A model generated the notes under the pieces. That model was not told where the DNA came from, ran no database searches, and worked only from the letters and a program-made list of their open reading frames with translations. Below are positions 25,952 to 34,049 of a stretch of DNA of 37,606 bases, piece after piece. This DNA is from Betaproteobacteria bacterium UBA3031 (lineage in GTDB: Bacteria > Pseudomonadota > Gammaproteobacteria > Burkholderiales > Eutrophovitaceae), in NCBI GenBank assembly GCA_002367635.1, contig DFDI01000002.1:1-37606 (forward strand), given 5' to 3'. Each line of letters opens with the position of its first letter. The first letter of the stretch is position 1. The translations under genes and the position numbers were made by a program.

Positions 25952-27274
25952 TCAAGCGTGAGCGTGTGAGCGCGGGGCCAGCATCGGATAAATTTTTCCT
26001 TTGGCATCAAACCTCATCGCCTCTGGCTCTCCCACAATCTCGAACTTATCAAGATTGCTTTGAATATAAGGCAACAGCGTTTCAGATACATGTAAATCCA
26101 TCACCTCAAGTGTCGTAGAAATTCTGACGATTTTTGCATCTGCCGGCTTCACTCTAACTACCGTCTTCACGGCAAGCTGTATCGCTTCCTGATCGTTATT
26201 CATGATAATGGGTATAGCCGCCCCGTCTAAATACATTGATGTGATTACGTTAGCATACGTCTTGGCAATATCAAGTTCTCGATACACATCCATCGTGATC
26301 ACATCAGCCGCCCCCAAACCAGTAGCATTGCCGTGTGTCTCAGGCGTAAGCCCCAATACTGCAATTTTTTTAACGTATGGGCTCATTTCCCAATCGACAT
26401 CTCGGCAATTACGCCCTGTTATATTGGGATCCATTCCTGCCCCAGATATATTTTTGCCAATCTTCTCTACAACTAACACATCAATTTCTTCAAATTGTAA
26501 TTTTGGCATCAACTCTTTTGCCCGCGCCAATAACAACGGCTCTCGCTCTAGCACCTCTTCGCTCGGAACAATTTCAATGAGTGCCGTGTCGTCTGCGGCA
26601 TTTTCAACCATGGCGACGCCAAATAGAAAATTCTTCTTCTCCATGATAATTTTGGCGACTTTTGGCAACAACACACCGAACATATCCATGCCATAAGTAT
26701 GCAGCGTTGACGCGCCAATAATTTTTCCCATCCCAATAGTCAACATTTTAACGATGCCTGACTCTATAGGCGCTCTGAAATTTGTATGCGGCTTAATACG
26801 ACAAACTAATGCGACAGCGTCGGCTTCCGAAGCCAGTTTATCCATGTAAACCGGCATCCCATCATCGGCCTTTCCGATCTCCACTACCTCCATGCTGGAC
26901 TTTACCGGGCAGCCTATAAAAGCTTCCGTCACACCATAACCATCCAGCACTTCTTTTTGCCCCTCAGCAGTAGCGCCACCATGGCTGCCCATCGCCGGAA
27001 AAACAAATGGCTTTCCGCCAAGTGATTTGATTTCATCCACGACGGCTTTTACGCATACGGCAATATTGTTTACCCCTCTGGAGCCAACACCCAATGCAAT
27101 GGTCATTCCAGGTTTAATCATCGATTTGATACCCGGCTTCTTGAATTCCTGAGCTACGGTTTCGCTAACACTGCTAATTTTAGACAGTTCAAATTTCTGT
27201 CTCACATGCACCATTCGTGGTAGAGGAACGTCTAAGCCTCCCGCTATATTTACATCGATTCGATCGCCAATCAT
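25952..27274 (-). CDS. LarA-like nickel-pincer-dependent racemase/epimerase
   Basis: Predicted NPN-dependent 2-hydroxy-acid racemase or epimerase of 440 residues (LarA superfamily, DUF2088). Residues matching L. plantarum LarA are in order: His98 (AMGSHGG, cf. His108), His163 (KPHTNF, cf. His174), Lys176 (GIVKML, cf. Lys184, cofactor anchor) and His192 (TLHTYG, cf. His200, Ni ligand). The Lys-His spacing of 16 is identical to that of LarA. The surrounding sequence is not like lactate racemases I know, so the substrate is open. AGGGG lies 8-12 nt before the ATG. It leads an operon with larC, larE and larB, so cofactor supply and client are coupled. Divergent neighbours suggest a sugar-acid or hydroxy-acid substrate. 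Confidence 0.85.
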   Translation of the reverse strand: MIGDRIDVNIAGGLDVPLPRMVHVRQKFELSKISSVSETVAQEFKKPGIKSMIKPGMTIALGVGSRGVNNIAVCVKAVVDEIKSLGGKPFVFPAMGSHGGATAEGQKEVLDGYGVTEAFIGCPVKSSMEVVEIGKADDGMPVYMDKLASEADAVALVCRIKPHTNFRAPIESGIVKMLTIGMGKIIGASTLHTYGMDMFGVLLPKVAKIIMEKKNFLFGVAMVENAADDTALIEIVPSEEVLEREPLLLARAKELMPKLQFEEIDVLVVEKIGKNISGAGMDPNITGRNCRDVDWEMSPYVKKIAVLGLTPETHGNATGLGAADVITMDVYRELDIAKTYANVITSMYLDGAAIPIIMNNDQEAIQLAVKTVVRVKPADAKIVRISTTLEVMDLHVSETLLPYIQSNLDKFEIVGEPEAMRFDAKGKIYPMLAPRSHAHA

Positions 27275-27373
27275 CTCGCCACCCCTTTATTATTCATCAT
27301 GCCCGAAAAAAATTAACCTGAGTATTTATCCGTATTTTATCTCAGTATCTCTATTCAGGCGCTGTGACTTAAT

Positions 27374-27401
27374 ATACAAGGAATCAAACACTTCCTTGTA
27401 T
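27374..27401. promoter_or_regulatory. Palindromic operator candidate between lar operon and dehydratase
   Basis: A perfect inverted repeat: ATACAAGGAA (27374-27383), 8-nt spacer TCAAACAC, TTCCTTGTAT (27392-27401). It sits in the 203-bp divergent gap (27275-27477), nearer the middle, 100 bp from the larA-like start and 77 bp from the dehydratase start. There is no T-tract after either arm, so a transcription-factor site is more likely than a terminator. No regulator gene is adjacent. The cognate family is unknown. Confidence 0.55.
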
Positions 27402-27428
27402 TTACAACTGGTTTATTTTGACTGTCCG

Positions 27429-27457
27429 TTTATAGTATGCCACGGTGGTTCTATAAT
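27429..27457 (+). promoter_or_regulatory. Candidate promoter for the IlvD/Edd-type dehydratase
   Basis: TTTATA (27429-27434) and a perfect TATAAT (27452-27457) are separated by 17 bp. A start near 27464 would leave a leader of about 14 nt before the ATG at 27478, with a weak GAAGA ribosome site. The palindrome centre lies about 76 bp upstream of this start, a position seen for activators. No matching clear promoter was found for the lar direction. Confidence 0.45.
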
Positions 27458-27477
27458 CATAGGCGGCGTATAGAAGA

Positions 27478-29211
27478 ATGCAGAACAATAAAAGAAAAGA
27501 AAGCTCTGAACTTCGCTCTCATCGATGGTTTGGCCCACAAAGCCTGCGCGCTTTTGGGCATCGATCCCGGACCCTACAAATGGGCTTCAGTCGGAAAGAC
27601 TACGAAGGTAAGCCCGTTATTGGGATCCTAAATACTTGGAGTGAGCTGAGTCACTGTCATTCCCATTTTCGAGAGAGAGCACAAGACGTAAAGCGAGGAG
27701 TGTGGCAGGCAGGAGGGTTCCCCGTTGAGATACCGGTGATGTCGTTAGCTGAGGTTTATCAAAAACCAACAACTATGATGTATCGCAACTTACTTTCCAT
27801 GGAGGTTGAGGAAATTTTGCGATCGTACCCGATTGATGGGTGTGTTCTTATGGGCGGCTGCGACAAAACCCCACCAGGCTTGCTGATGGGCGCCTTAAGT
27901 ATGGGGCTGCCTAGTATTTTTGTGCCTGCCGGTCCCATGCTTCGCGGAAACTGGCACGGCAAAACGCTAGGGTCTGGGTCCGATGTCTGGAAGTACTGGG
28001 ACGAACTGAGAGCTGGGAATATCACCGAGGAAGATTGGCAAGATATCGAGGAGGGTATCGCCCGATCGGTCGGCACATGTATGACCATGGGAACCGCAGC
28101 GACCATGACTAGCATCGTCGAAACATTAGGGTTTTCGCTACCCAACGCATCAACAATTCCAGCCCCAGATTCAAATCATCCGAGAATGGCGTCAGATTCA
28201 GGTCGCCGAATCGTGGATATGGTTTGGGAGGATCTCACTCCTAAGGATATTTTGACGTGGCAATCAATTGAAAATGCTGTTCGTGTGTTAATGGCCCTCG
28301 GTGGCTCTACCAATGCGCTTATTCACCTGATTGCAATTGCTAAACGAGCTGGGTTTAGCGTGCCTCTCGAGCTCTTTGAACAACTTGGAAAAAATACGCC
28401 GTATTTAGTAAATATGCGCCCATCAGGGGAGTACCTCATGGAGGACTTTCACTACGCAGGTGGGTTGGCGGCTCTACTTCAAGAAATGCGGCCCTTACTG
28501 CATTGCGACGCTTTAACTTGCACGGGGAAATCCTTGGGAGAAAATATTGAACGCTTTAAGATATTCAATCATGAGGTTATCAAACCCCTAAATCAGCCGA
28601 TACTTGCCGAAGGCGGTTTAATTATTTTAAAAGGCAATCTTGCTCCAAATGGGGCCGTCATCAAAACCTCCGCGGCGACTCCGGCTCTACTCAATCACCG
28701 TGGCAAAGCAATAGTTTTCGACGATTACAACGACATGGAACGGCAATTAGATGATCCAGACCTAGATGTAGACGAAGACTCCATTCTTGTTCTCCGAAAT
28801 TCGGGACCCCAAGGGGGCCCAGGCATGCCAGAATGGGGGATGTTGCCAATCCCAAAAAAACTTGTTCAAAAAGGAGTCAGGGATATGGTTCGAATATCCG
28901 ATGCTCGGATGAGTGGCACGAGCTACGGTACATGCGTCCTTCACGTATCCCCCGAATCATGGGTCGGTGGACCACTCGCACTCGTCAAAACTGGCGATGT
29001 AATTGAGCTAAATGTTACAAACCGTGAAATCAATGTTTTAATATCAGACGAAGAAATGGAAGCGCGACGACAGACATGGTCCCCTAAAGTCAGAAAATTT
29101 AGACGGGGTTACGGTCAGTTATTTACAGAGCATGTTCAGCAGGCGCACGAAGGCTGCGATTTCGACTTTTTAAGTGGTGATGCAGCGACCGATGATCCTG
29201 AAATCCACTAA
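27478..29211 (+). CDS. IlvD/Edd family sugar-acid dehydratase (arabinonate-dehydratase-like)
   Basis: Iron-sulfur dehydratase of 577 residues, predicted to convert a sugar acid or 2,3-dihydroxy acid to a 2-keto-3-deoxy or 2-keto acid. Cluster cysteines are at 60 (NTWSELSHCH), 128 (MGGCDKTPPG) and 201 (GTCMTMGTA), and Ser479 lies in DARMSGTSYG. These agree in position with the [2Fe-2S] L-arabinonate dehydratase of Rhizobium. Start LRSHRWFG at 12-19 is typical of that sugar-acid branch rather than biosynthetic IlvD. The exact substrate is not known; IlvD activity in branched-chain synthesis remains possible. It is divergent from the larA-like operon and is followed by sgaA after 98 bp. GAAGA is a weak ribosome site. 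Confidence 0.85.
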   Translation: MQNNKRKESSELRSHRWFGPQSLRAFGHRSRTLQMGFSRKDYEGKPVIGILNTWSELSHCHSHFRERAQDVKRGVWQAGGFPVEIPVMSLAEVYQKPTTMMYRNLLSMEVEEILRSYPIDGCVLMGGCDKTPPGLLMGALSMGLPSIFVPAGPMLRGNWHGKTLGSGSDVWKYWDELRAGNITEEDWQDIEEGIARSVGTCMTMGTAATMTSIVETLGFSLPNASTIPAPDSNHPRMASDSGRRIVDMVWEDLTPKDILTWQSIENAVRVLMALGGSTNALIHLIAIAKRAGFSVPLELFEQLGKNTPYLVNMRPSGEYLMEDFHYAGGLAALLQEMRPLLHCDALTCTGKSLGENIERFKIFNHEVIKPLNQPILAEGGLIILKGNLAPNGAVIKTSAATPALLNHRGKAIVFDDYNDMERQLDDPDLDVDEDSILVLRNSGPQGGPGMPEWGMLPIPKKLVQKGVRDMVRISDARMSGTSYGTCVLHVSPESWVGGPLALVKTGDVIELNVTNREINVLISDEEMEARRQTWSPKVRKFRRGYGQLFTEHVQQAHEGCDFDFLSGDAATDDPEIH

Positions 29212-29309
29212 GCGAAGTTTTACTTAAAATTTTATTTTGAAATTAATTGCAAAAACTTTCTGGATTGGGATTCTCCCTCACGACTATTTGAACGATCGGT
29301 AACTAGCGT

Positions 29310-30485
29310 ATGCCCAATCATCGTCCTGGTAGACACTTTTTACACATCCCAGGTCCAACCAATGTTCCTGACCGAGTGCTCGCCGCGGTCTCTAGGCCAA
29401 CGATTGATCATCGAAGTGTGGAGTTTGGTGCGCTTGGACTAGAAGTTTTATCCAATCTCCGGCGGGTATTCCAAACAAATCAACCCGTATTTATGTTCCC
29501 CGCTTCTGGCACCGGGGCCTGGGAGGCGGGCCTGACCAATGTATTAAATGCTGGGGACTCCATCCTCGTATATGAAACCGGATACTTTGCCGCTCAATGG
29601 AAGCGCCTCGCAACTAAACTGGGGTTTGATGTAAAAGTCATTGAATCTGATTGGCGTACCGCAGTTGACCCTTCTCGTATCTATGACTACCTTAAAAGCG
29701 ACTCAACTCAACGCATTAAGGCAGTTTGTGTCGTTCATAATGAAACGTCGACTGGGGTAACCTCCGACATACTGGGAGTAAGAAATGCCATCGACGATGC
29801 CAAACATCCAGCGCTTTTGTTGGTAGACACCATTTCCTCCCTAGCATCCATCGACTATCAACACGATGCATGGCGCGTGGATGTGGCTATTGGCGGCTCA
29901 CAGAAGGGATTGATGCTGCCCCCGGGGCTGTCTTTTAATGCTGTCAGTGCTCGCGCACTAACGCGTCATGCTGAATCTCAATACAACCGTGCTTATTGGG
30001 AATGGGACGACATGTTGCTTCATAACGAGAAAGGGTTTTTTCCTTATACGCCAGCAACAAACTTAATTTTTGGTTTACAAGAGTCTCTAAAAATTATTTT
30101 GGATGAAATAGGACTCGATACTGTTTTCGGTAGGCACGCTCGTCATGCGGCCGCAACAAGAGCGGCGGTTGCACACTGGGGACTTGAAACAGTGTGTCGC
30201 GATCCGGCGGCGTCCAGCAATACACTTACCGCCGTGATGACGCCGTCCGGAATTAGTGCGAACCAACTAAGACAAAAAATCCTTGATAAGTTTGATATGT
30301 CTCTCGGTGCCGGTCTGGGTAAATTTAATGATCAAGTTTTTCGAATTGGTCACTTAGGAGACCTAAACGATTTATCGTTAGCCGGGACTTTGTCTGGTGT
30401 TGAAATGGGGCTCGCGCTTTGTGCTATCCCTTTCAATAAGGGAGGGGTTTCTAAAGCCCTAGATTATCTAATGCGCTTTGATTAG
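29310..30485 (+). CDS. sgaA: Serine-glyoxylate aminotransferase (SgaA-like)
   Basis: PLP class V aminotransferase of 391 residues predicted to convert serine and glyoxylate to hydroxypyruvate and glycine. The N-terminal RPGRHFLHIPGPTNVPDRV (5-23) is close to SgaA of serine-cycle methylotrophs. FPASGTGAWE (63-72), HNETSTGV (143-150), the PLP Asp in LVDTISSLAS and the Schiff-base Lys199 (GGSQKGLMLP) follow. The C-terminal FRIGHLGDLNDLSL is diagnostic of the family. An alanine donor cannot be excluded. It lies 98 bp after the dehydratase; that gap is AT-rich with no clear promoter or terminator. The stop overlaps that of the convergent tsaC by 4 bp. Confidence 0.88.
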   Translation: MPNHRPGRHFLHIPGPTNVPDRVLAAVSRPTIDHRSVEFGALGLEVLSNLRRVFQTNQPVFMFPASGTGAWEAGLTNVLNAGDSILVYETGYFAAQWKRLATKLGFDVKVIESDWRTAVDPSRIYDYLKSDSTQRIKAVCVVHNETSTGVTSDILGVRNAIDDAKHPALLLVDTISSLASIDYQHDAWRVDVAIGGSQKGLMLPPGLSFNAVSARALTRHAESQYNRAYWEWDDMLLHNEKGFFPYTPATNLIFGLQESLKIILDEIGLDTVFGRHARHAAATRAAVAHWGLETVCRDPAASSNTLTAVMTPSGISANQLRQKILDKFDMSLGAGLGKFNDQVFRIGHLGDLNDLSLAGTLSGVEMGLALCAIPFNKGGVSKALDYLMRFD

Positions 30486-31447
30486 GCCAAATGAGCCGCG
30501 CGAGTAAGCCGATCTCGGATTCCGTCCCAAGGGCTCATTTCTGGCACTGCTTCAACGATGATTAACTCGGCGCCACAGCTATCTAACTCTCTCAATCGTT
30601 GATATAAATTTTTAGCGTAATCGTTAGGTTCTTGCGACGCAATTATTGTCGTTATATTAGGGCTCGCCCCAAAAGATTTTTGAAACGTTAACAAGGCTAG
30701 TTCATGTGAACCCGCATTTTTTTCTAAGTATCGCCTAACTTCCTCCGTCCCAAGAAGCCTTAATTTAGTTCTTGGCGCATAGTGTGATGGCAAGGCTCCA
30801 GGAACTCTTGGCAACTTAAATCCAGCGCTCAAAACATTCTCCGAAATCTCTTTAGAGATGCTCTCTCTATCAATCATTCCCGGCCTTAACATGACCGGTG
30901 ACTCCCCATCGAATCCGATAATGGTCGACTCTATACCCACGGCACAAGGTCCTCCGTCGAGAATCAGACTAACCTCCGGCCCAAAATCTCGAGCAACATC
31001 TTCAGCCCTAGTTGGAGATAGCCGACCAAATTTATTCGCTGAGGGGCCAACAATACCTCCTCCAAATTCTTTTAACAGATCGATGGCGACAGGATGACTT
31101 GGGAATCTAATTGCGACCGTATCCTGACCACCCGTCACAATGCGAGGAACTTTATCGGAAGCATCCAAAACAAGAGTTAATGGTCCAGGCCAAAAACGGG
31201 CAACTAAGTCTCGGGCTACGCGAGGAATATGTATAGCGAATTCATCCAAAAGACTCTCAAGTCCAATGTGAATGATCAAAGGGTGGTCAAGCGGCCGAGA
31301 CTTGGCCTCATAAACACGTTTGACCGCTAAGGGATTTAAGGCATCAGCACCCAGGCCATATACAGTCTCCGTTGGAAAGGCAACCAATTGTCCATCCTTC
31401 AGCAAACGCCCTGCCTCCTTGATGTTCTTGGTAATCCTTTTACTCAA
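30482..31447 (-). CDS. L-threonylcarbamoyladenylate synthase, long (Sua5) form
   Basis: Makes threonylcarbamoyl-AMP from threonine, bicarbonate and ATP for t6A37 tRNA modification. At 321 residues it exceeds the TsaC-only form (about 190). The YrdC domain (about 5-205) has FPTETVYGLGADALN (24-38) and KSRPLDHPL (49-57), then GPSANKFGRLSPT and a PGALPSHYAPRTKL linker (about 215-229) leading to the Sua5 C-terminal domain. The typical Asn in the KxRPxxNP motif is His here. It is called Sua5/YwlC rather than TsaC. It is the last gene of the pur cluster on this strand and converges with sgaA with no terminator between. Confidence 0.9.
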   Translation of the reverse strand: MSKRITKNIKEAGRLLKDGQLVAFPTETVYGLGADALNPLAVKRVYEAKSRPLDHPLIIHIGLESLLDEFAIHIPRVARDLVARFWPGPLTLVLDASDKVPRIVTGGQDTVAIRFPSHPVAIDLLKEFGGGIVGPSANKFGRLSPTRAEDVARDFGPEVSLILDGGPCAVGIESTIIGFDGESPVMLRPGMIDRESISKEISENVLSAGFKLPRVPGALPSHYAPRTKLRLLGTEEVRRYLEKNAGSHELALLTFQKSFGASPNITTIIASQEPNDYAKNLYQRLRELDSCGAELIIVEAVPEMSPWDGIRDRLTRAAHLA

Positions 31448-31466
31448 AGTCCCCTCTTAAAAAGAC

Positions 31467-32357
31467 TCATTGCGTCAGTAACATTAAAGCTTCTTTGTAC
31501 TTATCGGACGTTTTTTGGGCAATGTCATCTGGCAAACAAGGGGGGGGCGACTGTTTGTCCCAACCCGTTGATTCAAGCCAATCCCGAACAAATTGCTTAT
31601 CAAAAGATGGTGGGCTCGCTCCAACAGCGTATTTGTCCTGCGGCCAGAATCTTGAAGAGTCTGAGGTCAACGCTTCATCAATAAGGTAAAGCTCTCCAGC
31701 AGAATCAGTTCCAAATTCAAATTTTGTATCTGCAATAATGATTCCTCTCTCAAGAGCGTAAATAGCCGCCTCTTCATATAGCTTACAAGACACCTCACGA
31801 ATTCTACTGGCGTAGTTTTGTCCTATTTTTTCCACGACTGATTCAAACGCAATATTTTCATCATGATCTCCAAGATCAGCCTTCGTCGATGGCGTAAAAA
31901 TAGTCTGCGGCAATTGCTGAGCCTCTTGAAGGTTCGGAGGCAGAACAATACCGCAAATACTCCCCGTTTTTCGATATTCCTTCCAGCCAGATCCCGCCAA
32001 ATAACCCCGAACAATTGCCTCCACTGGGAGCGGCTTCAGTCGGCGCACGACCATAGCGCGACCGTCAACTTGTTCAAACTCACCGTCAGTCAAAAACTCT
32101 CCAGCCGAATGGTCTAACAAATGATTAGGAATAAGATGCGATAGTTTTTTAAACCAAAACACAGATAATTCGGTTAACAAACAACCCTTACCTGGTATTG
32201 GGTCAGGCAACACCACATCAAACGCTGAGAGTCGATCTGTTTGGACAACTAAGAGACGCTCGTCGTCAATTTTATAAATGTCTCTAACTTTACCGCGATA
32301 GAGAAATTCTAAAGAGTTAATTTGTGTCTCAAAAACTATGTTTCTATTATTCACCAT
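31467..32357 (-). CDS. purC: SAICAR synthase (phosphoribosylaminoimidazole-succinocarboxamide synthase)
   Basis: Ligates aspartate to CAIR in purine synthesis, step 7. The 296-residue product has LYRGKVRDIY near the N-terminus (18-27), RLSAFDVVLPDPIPGKG (43-59) and the IIADTKFEFG block near 212-221. The length fits the longer, bacterial-fungal type rather than the short E. coli type. The ATG at 32357 shares one base with the purK stop (TGATG); a GTG one codon earlier is also possible. Coupled with purK and purE. Confidence 0.96.
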   Translation of the reverse strand: MVNNRNIVFETQINSLEFLYRGKVRDIYKIDDERLLVVQTDRLSAFDVVLPDPIPGKGCLLTELSVFWFKKLSHLIPNHLLDHSAGEFLTDGEFEQVDGRAMVVRRLKPLPVEAIVRGYLAGSGWKEYRKTGSICGIVLPPNLQEAQQLPQTIFTPSTKADLGDHDENIAFESVVEKIGQNYASRIREVSCKLYEEAAIYALERGIIIADTKFEFGTDSAGELYLIDEALTSDSSRFWPQDKYAVGASPPSFDKQFVRDWLESTGWDKQSPPPCLPDDIAQKTSDKYKEALMLLTQ

Positions 32358-33487
32358 CACTCCTGCCGCAATATTTGCTTAATCTCCTGAGATAGCAACA
32401 ACGCGCGATCAAGGTCCGAATCAACGACCGTTAAATGTCCCATTTTACGTCCTGGTCTAGGATCCTCTTTACCATATAGATGGAGTTTAACGCGATCATC
32501 TTGCAAAACTCGATGCCAATTAGGCTCACCGTTTCGCCACAAATCTCCCAGAAGATTAACCATCACGGCTGGGGTATATTGTCTCGGCCTCACCAAAGGT
32601 AATCCGCTCGTTACGCGAACTTGTTGTTCGAACTGGGAAACACTACAAGCGTCAATCGTATAGTGTCCACTATTATGTGGCCGCGGCGCGATTTCATTTA
32701 TAACTAACGCACCGTCATTCAAAATAAAAAACTCTACACACAGTATCCCGTTATATTGCAGCACCTCGGCTAGCGATATGGCTAACTGTTCTGCCATGGA
32801 AACGATCTGTTCAGCAGCCCGTGCTGGAGCAATCGTTACATCTAATATGCCTCCGCTGTGCTGGTTCTCTGCGACGGGGAAAACTGCTGTGTTACCCGTG
32901 TGATCACGTGCAACAATAACCGACACCTCTGAATGGAGCGATAAAAATTGTTCAAATACACAAGGCACGCCTCCGAGTTTTTCAAACCCGATTTTCAGCT
33001 CGGATAAATTGTTAACTAACAGCTGGCCTTTGCCGTCATAACCAAAACGACTAACCTTCAAAATTCCTGGAAAACTTATGTTTTGAGGGAAATGATTAAA
33101 GTCGTCCACATGGGTAATTACAGCATGCGGCGCGACCTGAAAACCATGATCATGAAGAAAGGTTTTCTCCCGAATGCGATCCTGCGCAATCTCCACAGCC
33201 TCCGCATTAGGACTTACTGAAACTAAGCCATCAAGAAACCGAAGGCTGTCGGCTGGAACATTTTCAAACTCCGTAGTCACCGCCAAGGTGATCCGCGCCA
33301 ATTCGCCAAGCGCATCTAAGTCATCATAATTCGCCTGTATGTGCCTCTCTGCGACACGACCCCCTGGACTAGACTGATCGGGGTCTAATACGGCAACGCG
33401 GTAACCCATGGTTTGCGCTGCCATCGTGAACATTCTGGCAAGCTGTCCACCCCCGAGGATTCCTAACCAAGATCCTGGCTGAACCAT
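32357..33487 (-). CDS. purK: N5-carboxyaminoimidazole ribonucleotide synthase
   Basis: ATP-grasp enzyme that carboxylates AIR with bicarbonate, step 6a. The 376-residue protein has the N-terminal ILGGGQLARM (10-19), the DPDQSSPGGRVAERH block (36-50), VSRFGYDGKGQ in the ATP-grasp fold and EIAPRPHNSGHYTIDAC (265-281). The start shares one base with the purE stop (TAATG). Together with PurE it defines the bicarbonate-dependent route to CAIR. Confidence 0.97.
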   Translation of the reverse strand: MVQPGSWLGILGGGQLARMFTMAAQTMGYRVAVLDPDQSSPGGRVAERHIQANYDDLDALGELARITLAVTTEFENVPADSLRFLDGLVSVSPNAEAVEIAQDRIREKTFLHDHGFQVAPHAVITHVDDFNHFPQNISFPGILKVSRFGYDGKGQLLVNNLSELKIGFEKLGGVPCVFEQFLSLHSEVSVIVARDHTGNTAVFPVAENQHSGGILDVTIAPARAAEQIVSMAEQLAISLAEVLQYNGILCVEFFILNDGALVINEIAPRPHNSGHYTIDACSVSQFEQQVRVTSGLPLVRPRQYTPAVMVNLLGDLWRNGEPNWHRVLQDDRVKLHLYGKEDPRPGRKMGHLTVVDSDLDRALLLSQEIKQILRQE

Positions 33488-34005
33488 TACTTTAATGATT
33501 TGTTGGGTAACTTCATTGCCTTCACTTTTGCCCGCTGCCGCTTGCGAAACAAATTAAGCTTACCGCTCAAACCATCATCGTGTATCGCCAGTAAGGCAAC
33601 CGCAAAAAGAGCCGCATTGGCCGCGCCGGCTTCACCCACAGCAAAAGTAGCCACCGGTATGCCTTTAGGCATCTGTACTATTGACAGAAGCGAATCAAGG
33701 CCATTCATAGCTTTGGTTGTCACGGGAACACCCAATACAGGCAATATGGTTTTTGATGCCACCATTCCAGGGAGATGTGCAGAGCCGCCGGCTCCGGCGA
33801 TAATAATTTGAATCCCGCGACTTTCTGCATTTTCGGCATATTGAAACATCTCATCAGGCGTTCTATGCGCCGATATAACACGTGCTTCATAACTCACGCC
33901 AAAAAAGTCTAGACTCTCAGAGGAGTGTTTCATAACGGTCCAATCGCTTTCACTACCCATAATTATTCCTACGAGTGGCTTAATGCTTTTACGAGGTTTG
34001 CTCAT
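33487..34005 (-). CDS. purE: N5-CAIR mutase
   Basis: Moves the carboxylate of N5-CAIR to carbon, step 6b. The 172-residue class I PurE has GSESDW (17-22), SAHRTPD (44-50) holding the catalytic His, and GAGGSAHLPGM (70-80). It is followed by purK with a one-base overlap. The tail after about residue 155 is basic and poorly conserved. It is 44 bp downstream of fba; the gap has no clear promoter. Confidence 0.97.
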   Translation of the reverse strand: MSKPRKSIKPLVGIIMGSESDWTVMKHSSESLDFFGVSYEARVISAHRTPDEMFQYAENAESRGIQIIIAGAGGSAHLPGMVASKTILPVLGVPVTTKAMNGLDSLLSIVQMPKGIPVATFAVGEAGAANAALFAVALLAIHDDGLSGKLNLFRKRQRAKVKAMKLPNKSLK

Positions 34006-34049
34006 AAATTAACTTCTAATTAATGCTGCATGGTCCGGGATCTTTTTGA

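Noticed and set aside
29216..29268. Inverted repeat AAGTTTT / AAAACTT after the dehydratase
   Set aside because: Low complexity, AT-rich arms with a loop of over 30 nt; neither a convincing terminator nor operator.
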